The notes: generated by a model from the sequence alone, not told the origin. A stretch of DNA of 64,000 nt from Marinococcus halophilus (GCF_002265875.1 NZ_NPFA01000004.1:1-64000), one strand, 5' to 3'. Shown: positions 17,756 to 26,111, numbered from the stretch's first letter. Translations and numbers: made by a program.

Positions 17756-18271
17756 ATGAAAGCAGGAACACATGTGATAGGAGCTGTCACAGGAGGGCTT
17801 GCCGTGCAGTGGCTGACGCCGGTGCCGTTTGCCTTTTTTGAATGGGAAACAAGCATCTACGTCGCAAGCCTTGTGTTTGGGGGCCTGGTGCCGGACATCT
17901 GTCAGCCCAATTCCTGGATGGGGAGGCGGGTGCCGGGCGTGTCCCATCTGATCTCGAAGCTGGTGGGGCACCGCACGTTTACGCACAGCCTGCTGCTCGT
18001 CCTGCTCGTCTTCCTGTCCCTTGCCCAGTGGCAGGAGGGATGGGGCCTGGCGCTGCAGTGGGGTATTAGCCTTGGCATTGCCAGCCACATTGCACTCGAC
18101 ATGATGACCACCAAAGGCGTTCATTTGCTGTTTCCGCTGCATTACGCCTTTCGGTTCCCATTCACAACAAAAACCGGATCCACCTTTGGCGAAGGGCTGA
18201 TCAACGCACTGCTTATCGCCGGATTATTTTATGTGAGCTTTCAGCTGTTTTCCGTCGATCTCACGCTGTAA
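17756..18271 (+). CDS. YdjM-type membrane-bound metal-dependent hydrolase (DUF457)
   Basis: A 171-residue membrane protein of the YdjM/LexA-regulated inner-membrane hydrolase family. Conserved histidines are in GTHVIGAVTGG (residue 5), the central GHRTFTHSLL (near 75) and SHIALDMMTTKG (near 108), the usual metal-binding set. About four membrane segments are visible. It is 40 nt downstream of parC, without an obvious terminator between, so it may be read from the parEC promoter. The ribosome site is poor. The E. coli homologue is SOS-regulated, which would fit a LexA-controlled parEC transcript, but this is inference. Confidence 0.82.
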   Translation: MKAGTHVIGAVTGGLAVQWLTPVPFAFFEWETSIYVASLVFGGLVPDICQPNSWMGRRVPGVSHLISKLVGHRTFTHSLLLVLLVFLSLAQWQEGWGLALQWGISLGIASHIALDMMTTKGVHLLFPLHYAFRFPFTTKTGSTFGEGLINALLIAGLFYVSFQLFSVDLTL

Positions 18272-18300
18272 GCCACAGCAGGCAGAAGAACCTGGGAAGA

Positions 18301-18334
18301 AGCATCGGTACGAATCTGTACTGGTGCTTTTTTC
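18301..18334 (+). terminator. terminator of the parEC-ydjM unit
   Basis: Stem AGCATCGGTAC / GTACTGGTGCT (11 bp, one wobble) with a 6-nt loop and a run of T residues. Confidence 0.9.
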
Positions 18335-18385
18335 TTTTTTTGTCTCAAAACATTAAGTTATCTTTGGTATTGAAACAACATATCC

Positions 18386-18416
<31 letters not shown>

Positions 18417-18424
18417 AGAAATAA

Positions 18425-18975
18425 ATCAAGCGCCGCGGGCGCTGATATCAGCTTTATATCTTCGCCTTCCCTTTCAGTCCCCAGCTTTACCTTGCTCACC
18501 CTAGCACGTTGACACTGTCTCCTCCGGCAAAATGCGGGATAGTCGCTTCGTTCGTTTCCATTGATGATAATTAATGTCTTCTTCTGTGCGAGGTTTGTCT
18601 CCCTGTATGCCTTCGGGCCAGCAAGAATCACGGTTCCTGCTCAAAGCGATTTATTTGAGTGAGCTGTCAGCGGACTTTTGGATTGTCGAGGGTTTTTTGA
18701 GAGTCGATGAAAAACAATCGGTTTGCCGTGACGGCATTTTCGTCAGCAAGTGAAATCTCTTGTAGACTCTGATTTTCTTTAAGCTGTTCCCGCTCCAAAC
18801 GGATTTTTATCTCATTTGCTGTCCCATAATTACCGGCTGCTGTCCCGCTCTCCAATATTTTTGTATTAGTCCCCAGTTCCGTCTGCGTCTCAGAACAAAA
18901 TGAGACGACACCTGTTTCAATTCTTTCCCGTTGCCAATTGGAAAGGGAGATATTATCAATACCCAAAGACAGCAA
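18425..18975 (-). ncRNA. large structured non-coding RNA, possibly OLE RNA
   Basis: No convincing gene covers this ~550-nt stretch; the two long minus-strand frames here have no ribosome site and read like translated RNA. The minus strand is packed with local inverted repeats: CTTTCC/GGAAAG near 18940, CGTCTCA/TGAGACG at 18888-18909, TGACG/CGTCA near 18735, CTCAAA/TTTGAG near 18650, AGCAGGAA/TTCTTGCT near 18630, and GCTGATATCAGC near 18448. It ends with AGCGCC-CGC-GGCGCT followed by a T-rich run (18425-18444), like a terminator. Motifs such as GGAGGAGACAGTGTC and GGTAAAGCTGGGGACTGAAA look RNA-like. Size, structure density and a halophilic Bacillaceae host suggest OLE RNA; that name is from general resemblance only, and the usual isoprenoid-gene neighbourhood is absent. 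The 5' end is uncertain. Confidence 0.55.
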
Positions 18976-18999
18976 AAAAGACCCCCGGAGGAGTCTTTT
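18974..18999 (-). terminator. terminator of the minus-strand unit 20917-19044
   Basis: On the minus strand AAAAGACTCC / GGGGTCTTTT pairs fully with one G-U and is followed by T6. On the plus strand the same position would be a C-A mismatch, which shows the direction. Confidence 0.8.
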
Positions 19000-19043
19000 C
19001 TGGTTATTTCTGACTAAATCACTGGAAAAATGGCATTCTATTT

Positions 19044-19211
19044 TTAGATCACCGCGTGCAAAAGCTGTTTGTATGGCCCTGAAACGCCGCGCACGGACTG
19101 GTACGCTTCAAAGGCACGCTGTATGCCCTGCCTGGGGTTAAATTCATGAGAGCGGGCTGCTATGATAAGCATGGCATTGTCCGCTCTTCGCTTGATTAAC
19201 AAAACTGGCAC
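19044..19211 (-). CDS. small basic protein downstream of the membrane protein gene
   Basis: A 55-residue frame reads MPVLLIKRRADNAMLII, then HEFNPRQGIQRAFEAYQS and ends KQLLHAVI before TAA. Its residue mix looks like a real protein and it fits exactly between the stop of the 19217-20917 gene and the terminator at 18974-18999. The GTG at 19211 has only TAGGA 4 nt upstream; another GTG at 19223 overlaps the upstream stop codon, so translational coupling is possible. I do not recognise the family. Confidence 0.45.
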   Translation of the reverse strand: MPVLLIKRRADNAMLIIAARSHEFNPRQGIQRAFEAYQSVRGVSGPYKQLLHAVI

Positions 19212-19216
19212 AGGTC

Positions 19217-20917
19217 CTACCACGGCTGCTCAGTGATTTCCTGGACTGTCCCCATGTCCTCACTCCGGTTAACCGTAAAGGTAATTTCGTCGCCGGACTG
19301 CATCAGCACCGCGTCCGCATCGTTTGAGGTATTGTAGACGTAAAGCCTCTCATCTCCTTCGAGCTTGAACTGAACGAGATTGGCATCTTCGGGGCCAGGA
19401 GTAATGGCCATTCGGTCCACTGTCCCGCTCGCTTCTTCCCGGTTTGCTTCACTCGCTTCGACGCCCTCCTCGGTGGAAGCAAGCGCCGAACGGTAATTCT
19501 CCAACGCTCCCTGCGCGGTATCGCCAAACGCGTATACATCGGCATCGTTGGCTTTAATGTAGGCATACTGGCGGAACAGCCCTGCAGGGTCAAGTGTATT
19601 CACCACCCAGGTAGCGGTGCCGTCGATGTTGTACATGATCGGCATGCTGCCGGTCCATTCTTTCTCCGGGAACTGCCGGTTCACAATGCCACGGGCGCCC
19701 TGGGTATCCATCGCACCTGTGTACTCCTCGCCGTTATACAGGCGGAGCTCTCCTGTGCGGGCATTGATGAAGGAAACACCGAGCGTGGAATCGGAGTCTT
19801 CATTCGGGCTTGTGAAGTCTGTAAAGTAGCTCATATTGCCATTTTCATCAAAGACGGGCGTCACTTTATTCTCCGTGCCGTTCTCATTTGGAATAAGAAC
19901 ATCCTCTTTTCCAAACATATAGTTGAAAAGCCCCTGGCCGTATTTTCCGTATTTGTCATTCATGTCACTTGCCATCGCCGGGCTGTACGAGCTTTCAATA
20001 AACGACGGGGCGTTTTCAGGTTTGTGCTTGGACGCTTCCCCTGTTTGAGGATCAACGACAACGACCTGGGCATTAGTATGGTCGGTATGCCACGTCCAGT
20101 CACGGTTCTGGTAAACCGTCTGCACGTACCACGGCTTGCCCTCCTCATCTACTTCCAGGTACGTGCTCCCGCTTTGGTACCAGGCCGGAAAAGCGCTGTA
20201 AATGACCCGGTTTAGTTTTTCATTAAAAAAACTGCTGCTCGTGTACTGCATGGAAGCTTCCACAAAGGTCGGGTTGTCGCCTGGGTCCACGGCAGAAATC
20301 TGAAAATACCCCGGCGTCCCGTCGCCGCGGAGCCAGCGGAACAAGTTCGTGTAATCGACGTTGGCAACATACATCGGCTCCCCGTCAATCACCTGGGCCT
20401 GAATGTCCCCAAAATCATAAAACTGCGCATTATCCACTTCCGACATCGCTTTCTGCATTTTATTGCGGGCGGACTCGGGTGCCACCTGCACCGGCGTTTC
20501 CTCTTCGGAAAATAAAGGCGGATTATCGGCCACCTGACTGTTGTTATCGATCGCCTCATGGGTTTTTTCATAGCCAAACAGGCTCCGTACAAGCAGCACG
20601 GCTAAAAATAGAAGAAGTACCGCCCCGCCCACCGCAGCGATATTGATGCTTTTCGCAGGCATCCCTTCTCCTGAGGCATTGGCGAGGGCGTAAAAAATAC
20701 TGCTAAACACCAACAGAGCCACGAGGTTGGGAGCAGCCAAGGACAGCATGGTCCACTGCGGGAGAAAGAAATAGCTGGCAATGACGGCTAAAACAAACGT
20801 CAGCCCAAGCGCTGGCAGCACTGCCTTCAGCAGGAGACGCGGACGCATTAAAGAAATAACGAAAGCGGCCGCAAAAGAAAATATCATCACAAGTAACGCA
20901 GTAAGTAAAATCGTCAA
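19217..20917 (-). CDS. membrane protein with large extracellular domain, function unknown
   Basis: A 566-residue protein. Residues 1-~112 hold about four hydrophobic helices (MTILLTALLVMIFSF, LLKAVLPALGL, APNLVALLVFSSIFY, GGAVLLLFLAVLLV). The remainder is a soluble, acidic, presumably extracytoplasmic domain with regular Trp/Tyr-rich beta-like stretches (YLEVDEEGKPWYVQTVYQN, NDKYGKYGQGLFNYMFG) and a C-terminal small beta domain (GDERLYVYNTSN). I cannot name the family. The start is TTG 20917 with TTGGAGTG upstream; an ATG 11 codons later is possible but would shorten the first helix. The small 55-residue gene and a terminator follow; beyond the terminator lies the structured RNA. Confidence 0.8.
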   Translation of the reverse strand: MTILLTALLVMIFSFAAAFVISLMRPRLLLKAVLPALGLTFVLAVIASYFFLPQWTMLSLAAPNLVALLVFSSIFYALANASGEGMPAKSINIAAVGGAVLLLFLAVLLVRSLFGYEKTHEAIDNNSQVADNPPLFSEEETPVQVAPESARNKMQKAMSEVDNAQFYDFGDIQAQVIDGEPMYVANVDYTNLFRWLRGDGTPGYFQISAVDPGDNPTFVEASMQYTSSSFFNEKLNRVIYSAFPAWYQSGSTYLEVDEEGKPWYVQTVYQNRDWTWHTDHTNAQVVVVDPQTGEASKHKPENAPSFIESSYSPAMASDMNDKYGKYGQGLFNYMFGKEDVLIPNENGTENKVTPVFDENGNMSYFTDFTSPNEDSDSTLGVSFINARTGELRLYNGEEYTGAMDTQGARGIVNRQFPEKEWTGSMPIMYNIDGTATWVVNTLDPAGLFRQYAYIKANDADVYAFGDTAQGALENYRSALASTEEGVEASEANREEASGTVDRMAITPGPEDANLVQFKLEGDERLYVYNTSNDADAVLMQSGDEITFTVNRSEDMGTVQEITEQPW

Positions 20918-21414
20918 AAAAACACTCCAAGCATCGTAAAATTAGGTATAGGAATCATTGTCGCTGCCGGCTTGCCCCTGGTTGTTCTTTTCTCATGACA
21001 GTGCTTATTGCACTTTCCCCAGGAGTTTTTGCTGAGGCATGGCCCGCCGCTTTTTTTATGTATTTGCCTGTCTCCGGGTGTTCCTGAAGTGTGATCCCTC
21101 CCTTTTTCTGAATGGGTATTGGAAACTGGGAATTCCCTCCATCGTCGCACCACCGCATGCCGCTGAATATTCGAAAACCGCAGCCGGAGACCTTATGAAT
21201 AAAGAGTTCTCCCTCCTTTTTTCGAATTTATGCTATAGATCCCTTGCGAAATTCGCAGCCAGCGCAAAAGTAAATGAATAACTCTATAGTAAAAAAGTAA
21301 AAAAATTACTTTAGAGGCGCAAAAACCTCGTGTTTGCCAACGGGACCTGCGGAAAACCAGCCAAAAGAATTATATCAAACGTTCGGATATGATAACATGG
21401 ACCGCTGCAGAGAA
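20918..21414 (+). other. intergenic stretch without convincing gene
   Basis: Nearly 500 nt between the membrane protein and the stress-protein terminator. Short frames exist on both strands but none has a ribosome site with a start codon at the right place. On the minus strand 21098-20955 one frame (…HPETGKYIKKAAGH…) follows a GGAGGG but has no start codon there. It probably holds the minus-strand promoter of the membrane protein gene. Nothing else is seen. Confidence 0.4.
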
Positions 21415-21440
21415 TTAAAAAAGCCCTGCTTCCAGGGCTT
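21415..21440 (-). terminator. terminator of the stress protein gene
   Basis: Perfect 8-bp stem AAGCCCTG / CAGGGCTT with a T-rich run on the minus strand; the stem overlaps the stop codon of the gene at 21439. Confidence 0.8.
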
Positions 21441-21780
21441 AAAATTCCACTCGGTCCTGATTGGTGACTACAAGCAGCGTTTTGCCTTTTTGCAGTTCTT
21501 CTTCCAGCCGCTCTGACTTTTCCGAGTCAAAGCCAAGCTTCTGCAGCTTGGTTAAAATGGTCTTTGTTTTTCCGCGGAACACATTTTTCAGGCTTGTTCC
21601 GAATCCGACCACCTTTACCCCTACTTTTTTCGCGTCCGTTTCTTTTCTCGTCCGGCGGTCATGGTCGTTATCATAGGCCAGGATATACATGTCTTCATCC
21701 CGGATGCCATCGTTACGCAGCTTATCAATCGTTTCGCTCAGTGTTTCATCGTTATGGAAAATCTTGAATTTAGGTTCCAT
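21439..21780 (-). CDS. general stress protein (YflT-like, heat-induced stress protein domain)
   Basis: A 113-residue soluble protein: PKFKIFHNDETLSETIDKL, RDEDMYILAYDNDHDRR, then GVKVVGFGTSLKNVFRGK and a C-terminal TLLVVTN. This is the YflT/GsiB-neighbour type domain found in sigma-B-controlled stress genes of Bacilli; its biochemical role is unknown. ATG 21780 lies 6 nt after AGGTG; the in-frame GTG at 21789 overlaps that ribosome site and is rejected. The gene is 33 nt after the frameshifted gene on the same strand and may share its transcript. No clear sigma-B promoter is seen. Confidence 0.75.
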   Translation of the reverse strand: MEPKFKIFHNDETLSETIDKLRNDGIRDEDMYILAYDNDHDRRTRKETDAKKVGVKVVGFGTSLKNVFRGKTKTILTKLQKLGFDSEKSERLEEELQKGKTLLVVTNQDRVEF

Positions 21781-21813
21781 TCGCTTCACCTCATTTAATT
21801 AATATACGCAGCT

Positions 21814-22185
21814 TTAGGTATTGGATACTTTTTTTAATTTCTTCAATGTTTTCGCCGGCTTTTGCGCCGGGGCGTTCGTGCCTTCAAATTTTTCTTCTTC
21901 GTATTCCTTTTCCTGCTCCCAGGCGGCATTGGTCCCGCTGCTGGCTGACTCCTCCGAAGCGGCGGCTTCGTCCGTTCCGGACGGCGCCTGCACTTCACTT
22001 TCCGCTCCGTCTGCAGGTGGTCTCTCCGGATCGTACGCCGCCCCCTGAATTTTTTCGCCGGTATGAATGACGGCTTCCCCGATGTGATAGCGCAGGGTAT
22101 AAATTTTCTTCTTAATCTTTTTCGGCACCTTGGCCATCGCAAATGCAGACGTCGATACCTTGGCTGCGCGTTTTACATTTTTCAC
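21814..22185 (-). CDS. C-terminal part of a frameshifted gene, unknown function
   Basis: A 123-codon frame beginning at a GTG without a ribosome site: KNVKRAAKVSTSAFAMAKV, PKKIKKKIYTLRYHIGEA, a low-complexity acidic Ala/Ser/Glu stretch and a Lys-rich end (KTLKKLKKVSNT). It overlaps the fragment at 22112-22414. The frame joins that fragment perfectly if one base is removed from the seven-T run at 22198-22204, giving one 199-residue protein. Family not recognised; the alternation of basic helices and an acidic disordered tail suggests an envelope- or DNA-associated protein, but this is a guess. Confidence 0.6.
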   Translation of the reverse strand: MKNVKRAAKVSTSAFAMAKVPKKIKKKIYTLRYHIGEAVIHTGEKIQGAAYDPERPPADGAESEVQAPSGTDEAAASEESASSGTNAAWEQEKEYEEEKFEGTNAPAQKPAKTLKKLKKVSNT

Positions 22186-22414
22186 TGCGCATTTGGCTTT
22201 TTTTCTCCGTATGCTGCCCGGATTTAATGGCCTGGCTCAAGGGCTCGGTGCTCAGCTTCCGGGCTTTTTTCGCCGCCTGATCCACATTTTTTTCCACTTT
22301 TTTGCTGAGGTCTTTGCGCAGTAATGGCAGGGCCCCGCCGATTAAGCTGCCGGCAGCCATGAACGCGTAAGTGAGGTTGTCATTGCCGTTGGAGCTTTTT
22401 TTCCTGCTGCTCAC
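22112..22414 (-). CDS. N-terminal part of a frameshifted gene, YtxH-like start
   Basis: Starts at GTG 22414 after GGTGGTGG. The N-terminus SSRKKSSNGNDNLTYAF is followed by a short hydrophobic patch MAAGSLIGGALPLL and a Lys-rich helix (KKVEKNVDQAAKKARKL), resembling YtxH-type general stress proteins. After the homopolymer the reading continues as a Cys-containing, unnatural-looking tail ending GQGAEKD, which supports a frameshift at the seven-base run 22198-22204. Sequencing error, true decay or phase variation are all possible. Confidence 0.6.
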   Translation of the reverse strand: MSSRKKSSNGNDNLTYAFMAAGSLIGGALPLLRKDLSKKVEKNVDQAAKKARKLSTEPLSQAIKSGQHTEKKSQMRSEKCKTRSQGIDVCICDGQGAEKD

Positions 22415-22567
22415 TGTTCCACCACCATTCAAAAGTATGATTGCATGTACCATACCCTTATCCCTCTGTTCTTAAGCTAAACTCATACCATAAGCATACT
22501 TTAGGTCTAGAGCAACGGATGAGCTGCTCCCGCTCAAATGCCGGCGTTTATCGTATGTACAGCAAAC

Positions 22568-22596
22568 AAGCGGCCCTCGTAAGGCCCGCTTTTCTA
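22568..22596 (-). terminator. terminator of cvfB
   Basis: Stem AAGC(G)GGCC / GGCCGCTT with one bulged base on the minus strand, 35 nt after the cvfB stop. Confidence 0.55.
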
Positions 22597-22630
22597 TCCC
22601 TGTATGCCACCTATCAACGCATAAAAGTTA

Positions 22631-23500
22631 TTAATCGGTCCGCTTCTCCGAAGACTCGAGAATCAGGGTATTGTTTTCCTGGCGGATCCGCTGGTCTTTT
22701 AACAGCGCCCCCACCGCCCGCTTAAACGCGGCCTTGCTGAGTCCAAATTCCTTCCGGATGGCTTCCGGACTGCTACGGTCCCCGAACGGGAGCGTCCCGT
22801 CTGCCTGCTGCAGCCGCTCAAGAAGCAGCTGAGCATCCGAGCCAATCGCTACTTCTTTCGGCGGGTACATCGAGGCGTTTAGCGATCCATCCTCCTGGCG
22901 GTGCGTAATCCGGACCTTCAGTTCCTCTCCGACGCGTGGACGGTGCGTCCACTCCGATTCGTGCACAAAGATCTTATAGCGGTCGGCAGTTAACAAAAAG
23001 GCACCGAACGGCGGCGAACTATAGACTGTTGCGTTAACCCAGGCGTGGTGCAGGTCCGCCGGTGCCGGCGCCATCAGATGCTGCACATCGTTTTCACTGG
23101 CCGGAAAAGCTTTCAGGCCGCTCGCAGTGTACTCCAGGTGCACAAATAGGTTTTCGCCGGGACCGGGCCAGTACGTCTCATCCTGCAGGTAGTCGTGCCG
23201 CTCCACCGGAGCCTTCCACCGGTCGTCGACCGCTACCTCGATGCCGTGGTCCGCGTCGCTGGTGACGACCTTCCGCCACATAAAAACCTCTTCCTGCACA
23301 TCGGGCAGATGCACGTCCAGCCGCTTGTTTCCTGCCCCGTCAAACCAGCTGATTGCTTCTACTTGCTCCCCGGAGGAAAGCTCCCTGGAAACATCCTCTT
23401 TGTACAGGCGGGCAATCTGGGCTCCCGAAGCGAGCACATAATATTCCCCTTTGTCATTTAATACGTTCCATCGCTGCATACGTGAAAATAATTGTTTCAA
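22631..23500 (-). CDS. cvfB: S1-domain RNA-binding protein CvfB (YitL)
   Basis: RNA-binding regulator; in S. aureus CvfB controls virulence-gene expression. The 289-residue protein has three S1-like beta-barrel regions (ASGAQIARLYKED near 27, ENLFVHLEYTASGLKAF near 115, FGAFLLTADRYKIFVHESEW near 165) and a C-terminal winged helix with SSPEAIRKEFGLSKAAFKRA near 245. The start is TTG 23500, preceded by AAAGGA at 8 nt; the frame is open further upstream but lies inside the preceding gene. Only 4 nt separate it from the HEM4-type gene, so the two form an operon. Confidence 0.9.
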   Translation of the reverse strand: MKQLFSRMQRWNVLNDKGEYYVLASGAQIARLYKEDVSRELSSGEQVEAISWFDGAGNKRLDVHLPDVQEEVFMWRKVVTSDADHGIEVAVDDRWKAPVERHDYLQDETYWPGPGENLFVHLEYTASGLKAFPASENDVQHLMAPAPADLHHAWVNATVYSSPPFGAFLLTADRYKIFVHESEWTHRPRVGEELKVRITHRQEDGSLNASMYPPKEVAIGSDAQLLLERLQQADGTLPFGDRSSPEAIRKEFGLSKAAFKRAVGALLKDQRIRQENNTLILESSEKRTD

Positions 23501-23504
23501 TGAA

Positions 23505-24320
23505 TTAGTCCTTTCGTTGTTCAAAATGTTTGGATAAGGCGACAATCATCGCACCCATTCGTTCGTTTTCCGGCACGACATAGTCGTCGACGCCTCTTTC
23601 GCGTAAGGCTTCCGCCGTTACTTTCCCCACAGCGGTTGGCACTACCTGGTGCCGGAGCGCTTCCTGCAGCTGCGCGGCCCGGCCGGCGTGCTCTGCATAC
23701 TGAAACAAGGCATGAACCTGAATCGCGGTCGTAAAACAGATGGCGTCACTTTCTGCATGCAGTAGATTTTCAAGGCACGCAGCTGCCACGTCTTCCTCAG
23801 GAGGCATATGCTGGTACGGCAAAATATCGTACACTTCAGCGCCGCGTTCCTCCAGGTACTTCCGGAGCCGGGGATTTTCCATCCCATGCAGCTGGACCGT
23901 GACCTGTTTGTGCTGAAAATCATGACCGTCCAACGCCCGCAGTATGCCGGCCGTCGTGCCGTCATCATCCCGGGCGGCAATATCACACTGCAGGCTTTTT
24001 AAAACATTAGCGGTTTTGTAGCCGCGGGCCGCTACGCTGCTCTGCTGAATTTTTTGGACAAATGCTTCCCGAATCCCTTCTTCCTCCGCAATATCCAGCA
24101 TGGCATTCAGCCCCATGCCGGTCATAAAAATACTCCAGTCCACCGGCTGCTCCAGGTATGCCTGCATTGGCGCCCGCAGCTGTTCTTTATTCAGAAACGA
24201 GGTGCCCTGGAGCGGGAAGTTCAGCGTCTCTCCTCCTTGCCGGCGAATCAGCTCTTCCATTTCCTCTGTTTTTCGGGACGCAGCAAGAATTACCTGCCGT
24301 CCGCTTAATCCTTTGGCCAC
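23505..24320 (-). CDS. uroporphyrinogen-III synthase-like protein (HEM4 domain)
   Basis: HEM4 enzymes close the linear tetrapyrrole hydroxymethylbilane to uroporphyrinogen III. The 271-residue protein shows the two-lobed pattern: GRQVILAASRKTEEMEEL at the start, WSIFMTGMGLNAML near 80, VAARGYKTANVLKS near 115, DAICFTTAIQVHALFQY near 207 and PTAVGKVTAEALRERGV near 235. It stands alone, outside a hem operon, and next to cvfB. Solitary HEM4 proteins can be regulatory or redundant, so the enzymatic role is inferred. The start is GTG 24320 with AGGAGG 7 nt upstream. Confidence 0.82.
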   Translation of the reverse strand: MAKGLSGRQVILAASRKTEEMEELIRRQGGETLNFPLQGTSFLNKEQLRAPMQAYLEQPVDWSIFMTGMGLNAMLDIAEEEGIREAFVQKIQQSSVAARGYKTANVLKSLQCDIAARDDDGTTAGILRALDGHDFQHKQVTVQLHGMENPRLRKYLEERGAEVYDILPYQHMPPEEDVAAACLENLLHAESDAICFTTAIQVHALFQYAEHAGRAAQLQEALRHQVVPTAVGKVTAEALRERGVDDYVVPENERMGAMIVALSKHFEQRKD

Positions 24321-24494
24321 CCAAATGCCTCCTCTGGTCTTTCTCCGTTTTCTGCATTTACTATATCATGCTTTTTCAGTCTCTAACAGCGGCGCCGCTC
24401 TTCTTTTCTGCGGAAAACCTCCCCTTTCCCTGTTCATTTCAAGCTGCCCCGTGTTAGTATGAAACAGACTGTTATTTATAAAGGAGATATGAAC

Positions 24495-26093
24495 ATGATC
24501 GATGTACAAAACGTTGGGCTCCGGTTCGGAGATCAAATTTTATTTGAAGACGTTAATATAAAGTTCACTCCCGGCAACTGCTACGGCTTGATCGGAGCAA
24601 ACGGGGCCGGCAAGTCCACATTCTTAAAGATTCTTTCCGGTGAAATTGACTCTCAGAACGGCAATGTAATCATGGATAAAGATTCAAGACTCGCGGTGCT
24701 GAAACAGGATCACTTCGCGTACGAAGAATATACGGTTATCGACGTGGTCATTATGGGCCATAGCCGTTTATATGAAGTCATGAACGAAAAGAACGAAATT
24801 TACATGAAACCGGACTTTTCCGACGAAGATGGCATGAAGGCCGCCGAGCTTGAAGCGGAATTTGCAGAGATGAACGGTTATGAAGCGGAAACGGAAGCCG
24901 CGCAGCTGCTGCAGGGCCTCGGCATCAAAGAGGATTTGCACCAGAAGCCGATGGCTTCGTTAAGCGGTTCCCAGAAAGTAAAAGTTCTTCTTGCCCAGGC
25001 GCTGTTTGGCGATCCGGATGTGCTGCTTCTGGACGAGCCGACCAACAACCTTGACGTGCAGGCGGTACATTGGCTCGAAGAATTCCTGATTAACTTTGAA
25101 AATACCGTTATTGTCGTTTCCCACGACAGGCACTTCCTGAACCAGGTGTGCACGCACATTGCGGATCTCGACTTTAATAAAATTGAACTGTATGTTGGCA
25201 ACTATGACTTCTGGTACGAATCCAGCCAGCTCGCCCAGAAGATGGCCCGCGAACAGAACAAGAAAAAGGAAGAGCAGATCAAGGAACTGAAGGACTTTAT
25301 TGCCCGCTTCAGCGCGAACGCTTCCAAGTCCAAGCAGGCGACGTCCCGGAAGAAAACGCTCGATAAAATTTCACTGGATGATATTAAGCCATCCTCGAGA
25401 AAGTATCCATTCGTGCAGTTTAAGCCAAACCGGGAGCTTGGCAAGGATTTGCTGACAGTGGAAAACTTGTCGAAAACGATCGACGGCGTTAAAGTGCTTG
25501 ATAATGTCAGTTTCACTCTTAACAGCGGCGACAAGGTAGCTTTCGTCGGCGAAGAGGAAACGAAAAAAACCGTACTGCTGCAGATTTTGGCCGGCGAATT
25601 GGAGCCGGACAGCGGTGATTATAAATGGGGGCTGACCACCAGCCGTTCCTACTTCCCGAAAGATAACTCTGCATACTTTGAAGGCCTGAATATTAACCTG
25701 GTGGATTGGCTGCGCCAATACTCCCCGGATGACCAGAGCGAAACATTTATCCGCGGCTTCCTCGGCCGGATGCTCTTTTCCGGTGAAGAAGTGTTTAAAA
25801 AAGCGGACGTCCTCTCGGGTGGCGAAAAAGTCCGCTGTATGCTTTCCAAAATGATGCTGAGCGGTGCAAACGTTCTTATCATGGACGAGCCCACCAACCA
25901 TCTGGACCTCGAAGCTATCCAGGCGCTGAACAATGGCCTGAAGTCATTTAACGGCTCGGTCCTCTTTACTTCTCATGACCATGAATTTGTTCAGACCATC
26001 GCCAACCGGATTATTGAATTCACTCCGGATCGCATGATCGACAAAGAAATGAGCTACGATGAGTATATTGAAGAACAGTATGCACGTGCATAA
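24495..26093 (+). CDS. ABC-F family ATPase (YkpA/YbiT type)
   Basis: Two ABC ATPase domains on one chain without membrane parts; ABC-F proteins act on ribosomes. Domain 1 has Walker A GANGAGKST near residue 34, signature LSGSQKVKVLLAQA and Walker B LLLDEPTNNLD. Domain 2 has signature LSGGEKVRCMLSKMM and Walker B LIMDEPTNHLD, but its Walker A site reads GEEETKKT instead of GxxGxGKT. The linker (residues ~250-320) is Lys-rich. ATG 24495 is 8 nt after AAGGAG; the ATG two codons earlier is too close. Length 532. A terminator follows. Confidence 0.92.
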   Translation: MIDVQNVGLRFGDQILFEDVNIKFTPGNCYGLIGANGAGKSTFLKILSGEIDSQNGNVIMDKDSRLAVLKQDHFAYEEYTVIDVVIMGHSRLYEVMNEKNEIYMKPDFSDEDGMKAAELEAEFAEMNGYEAETEAAQLLQGLGIKEDLHQKPMASLSGSQKVKVLLAQALFGDPDVLLLDEPTNNLDVQAVHWLEEFLINFENTVIVVSHDRHFLNQVCTHIADLDFNKIELYVGNYDFWYESSQLAQKMAREQNKKKEEQIKELKDFIARFSANASKSKQATSRKKTLDKISLDDIKPSSRKYPFVQFKPNRELGKDLLTVENLSKTIDGVKVLDNVSFTLNSGDKVAFVGEEETKKTVLLQILAGELEPDSGDYKWGLTTSRSYFPKDNSAYFEGLNINLVDWLRQYSPDDQSETFIRGFLGRMLFSGEEVFKKADVLSGGEKVRCMLSKMMLSGANVLIMDEPTNHLDLEAIQALNNGLKSFNGSVLFTSHDHEFVQTIANRIIEFTPDRMIDKEMSYDEYIEEQYARA

Positions 26094-26111
26094 ATTTATA
26101 TATTTACTTTC

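Noticed and set aside
18667-18975. 102-codon minus-strand frame
   Set aside because: Begins at a TTG inside a terminator T run without ribosome site; probably part of the structured RNA.
18425-18975. Group II intron remnant
   Set aside because: No domain V sequence and no reverse transcriptase fragment could be found on either strand.
20955-21158. 67-codon minus-strand frame
   Set aside because: A GGAGGG is present but no start codon stands at a usable distance; no recognisable protein features.
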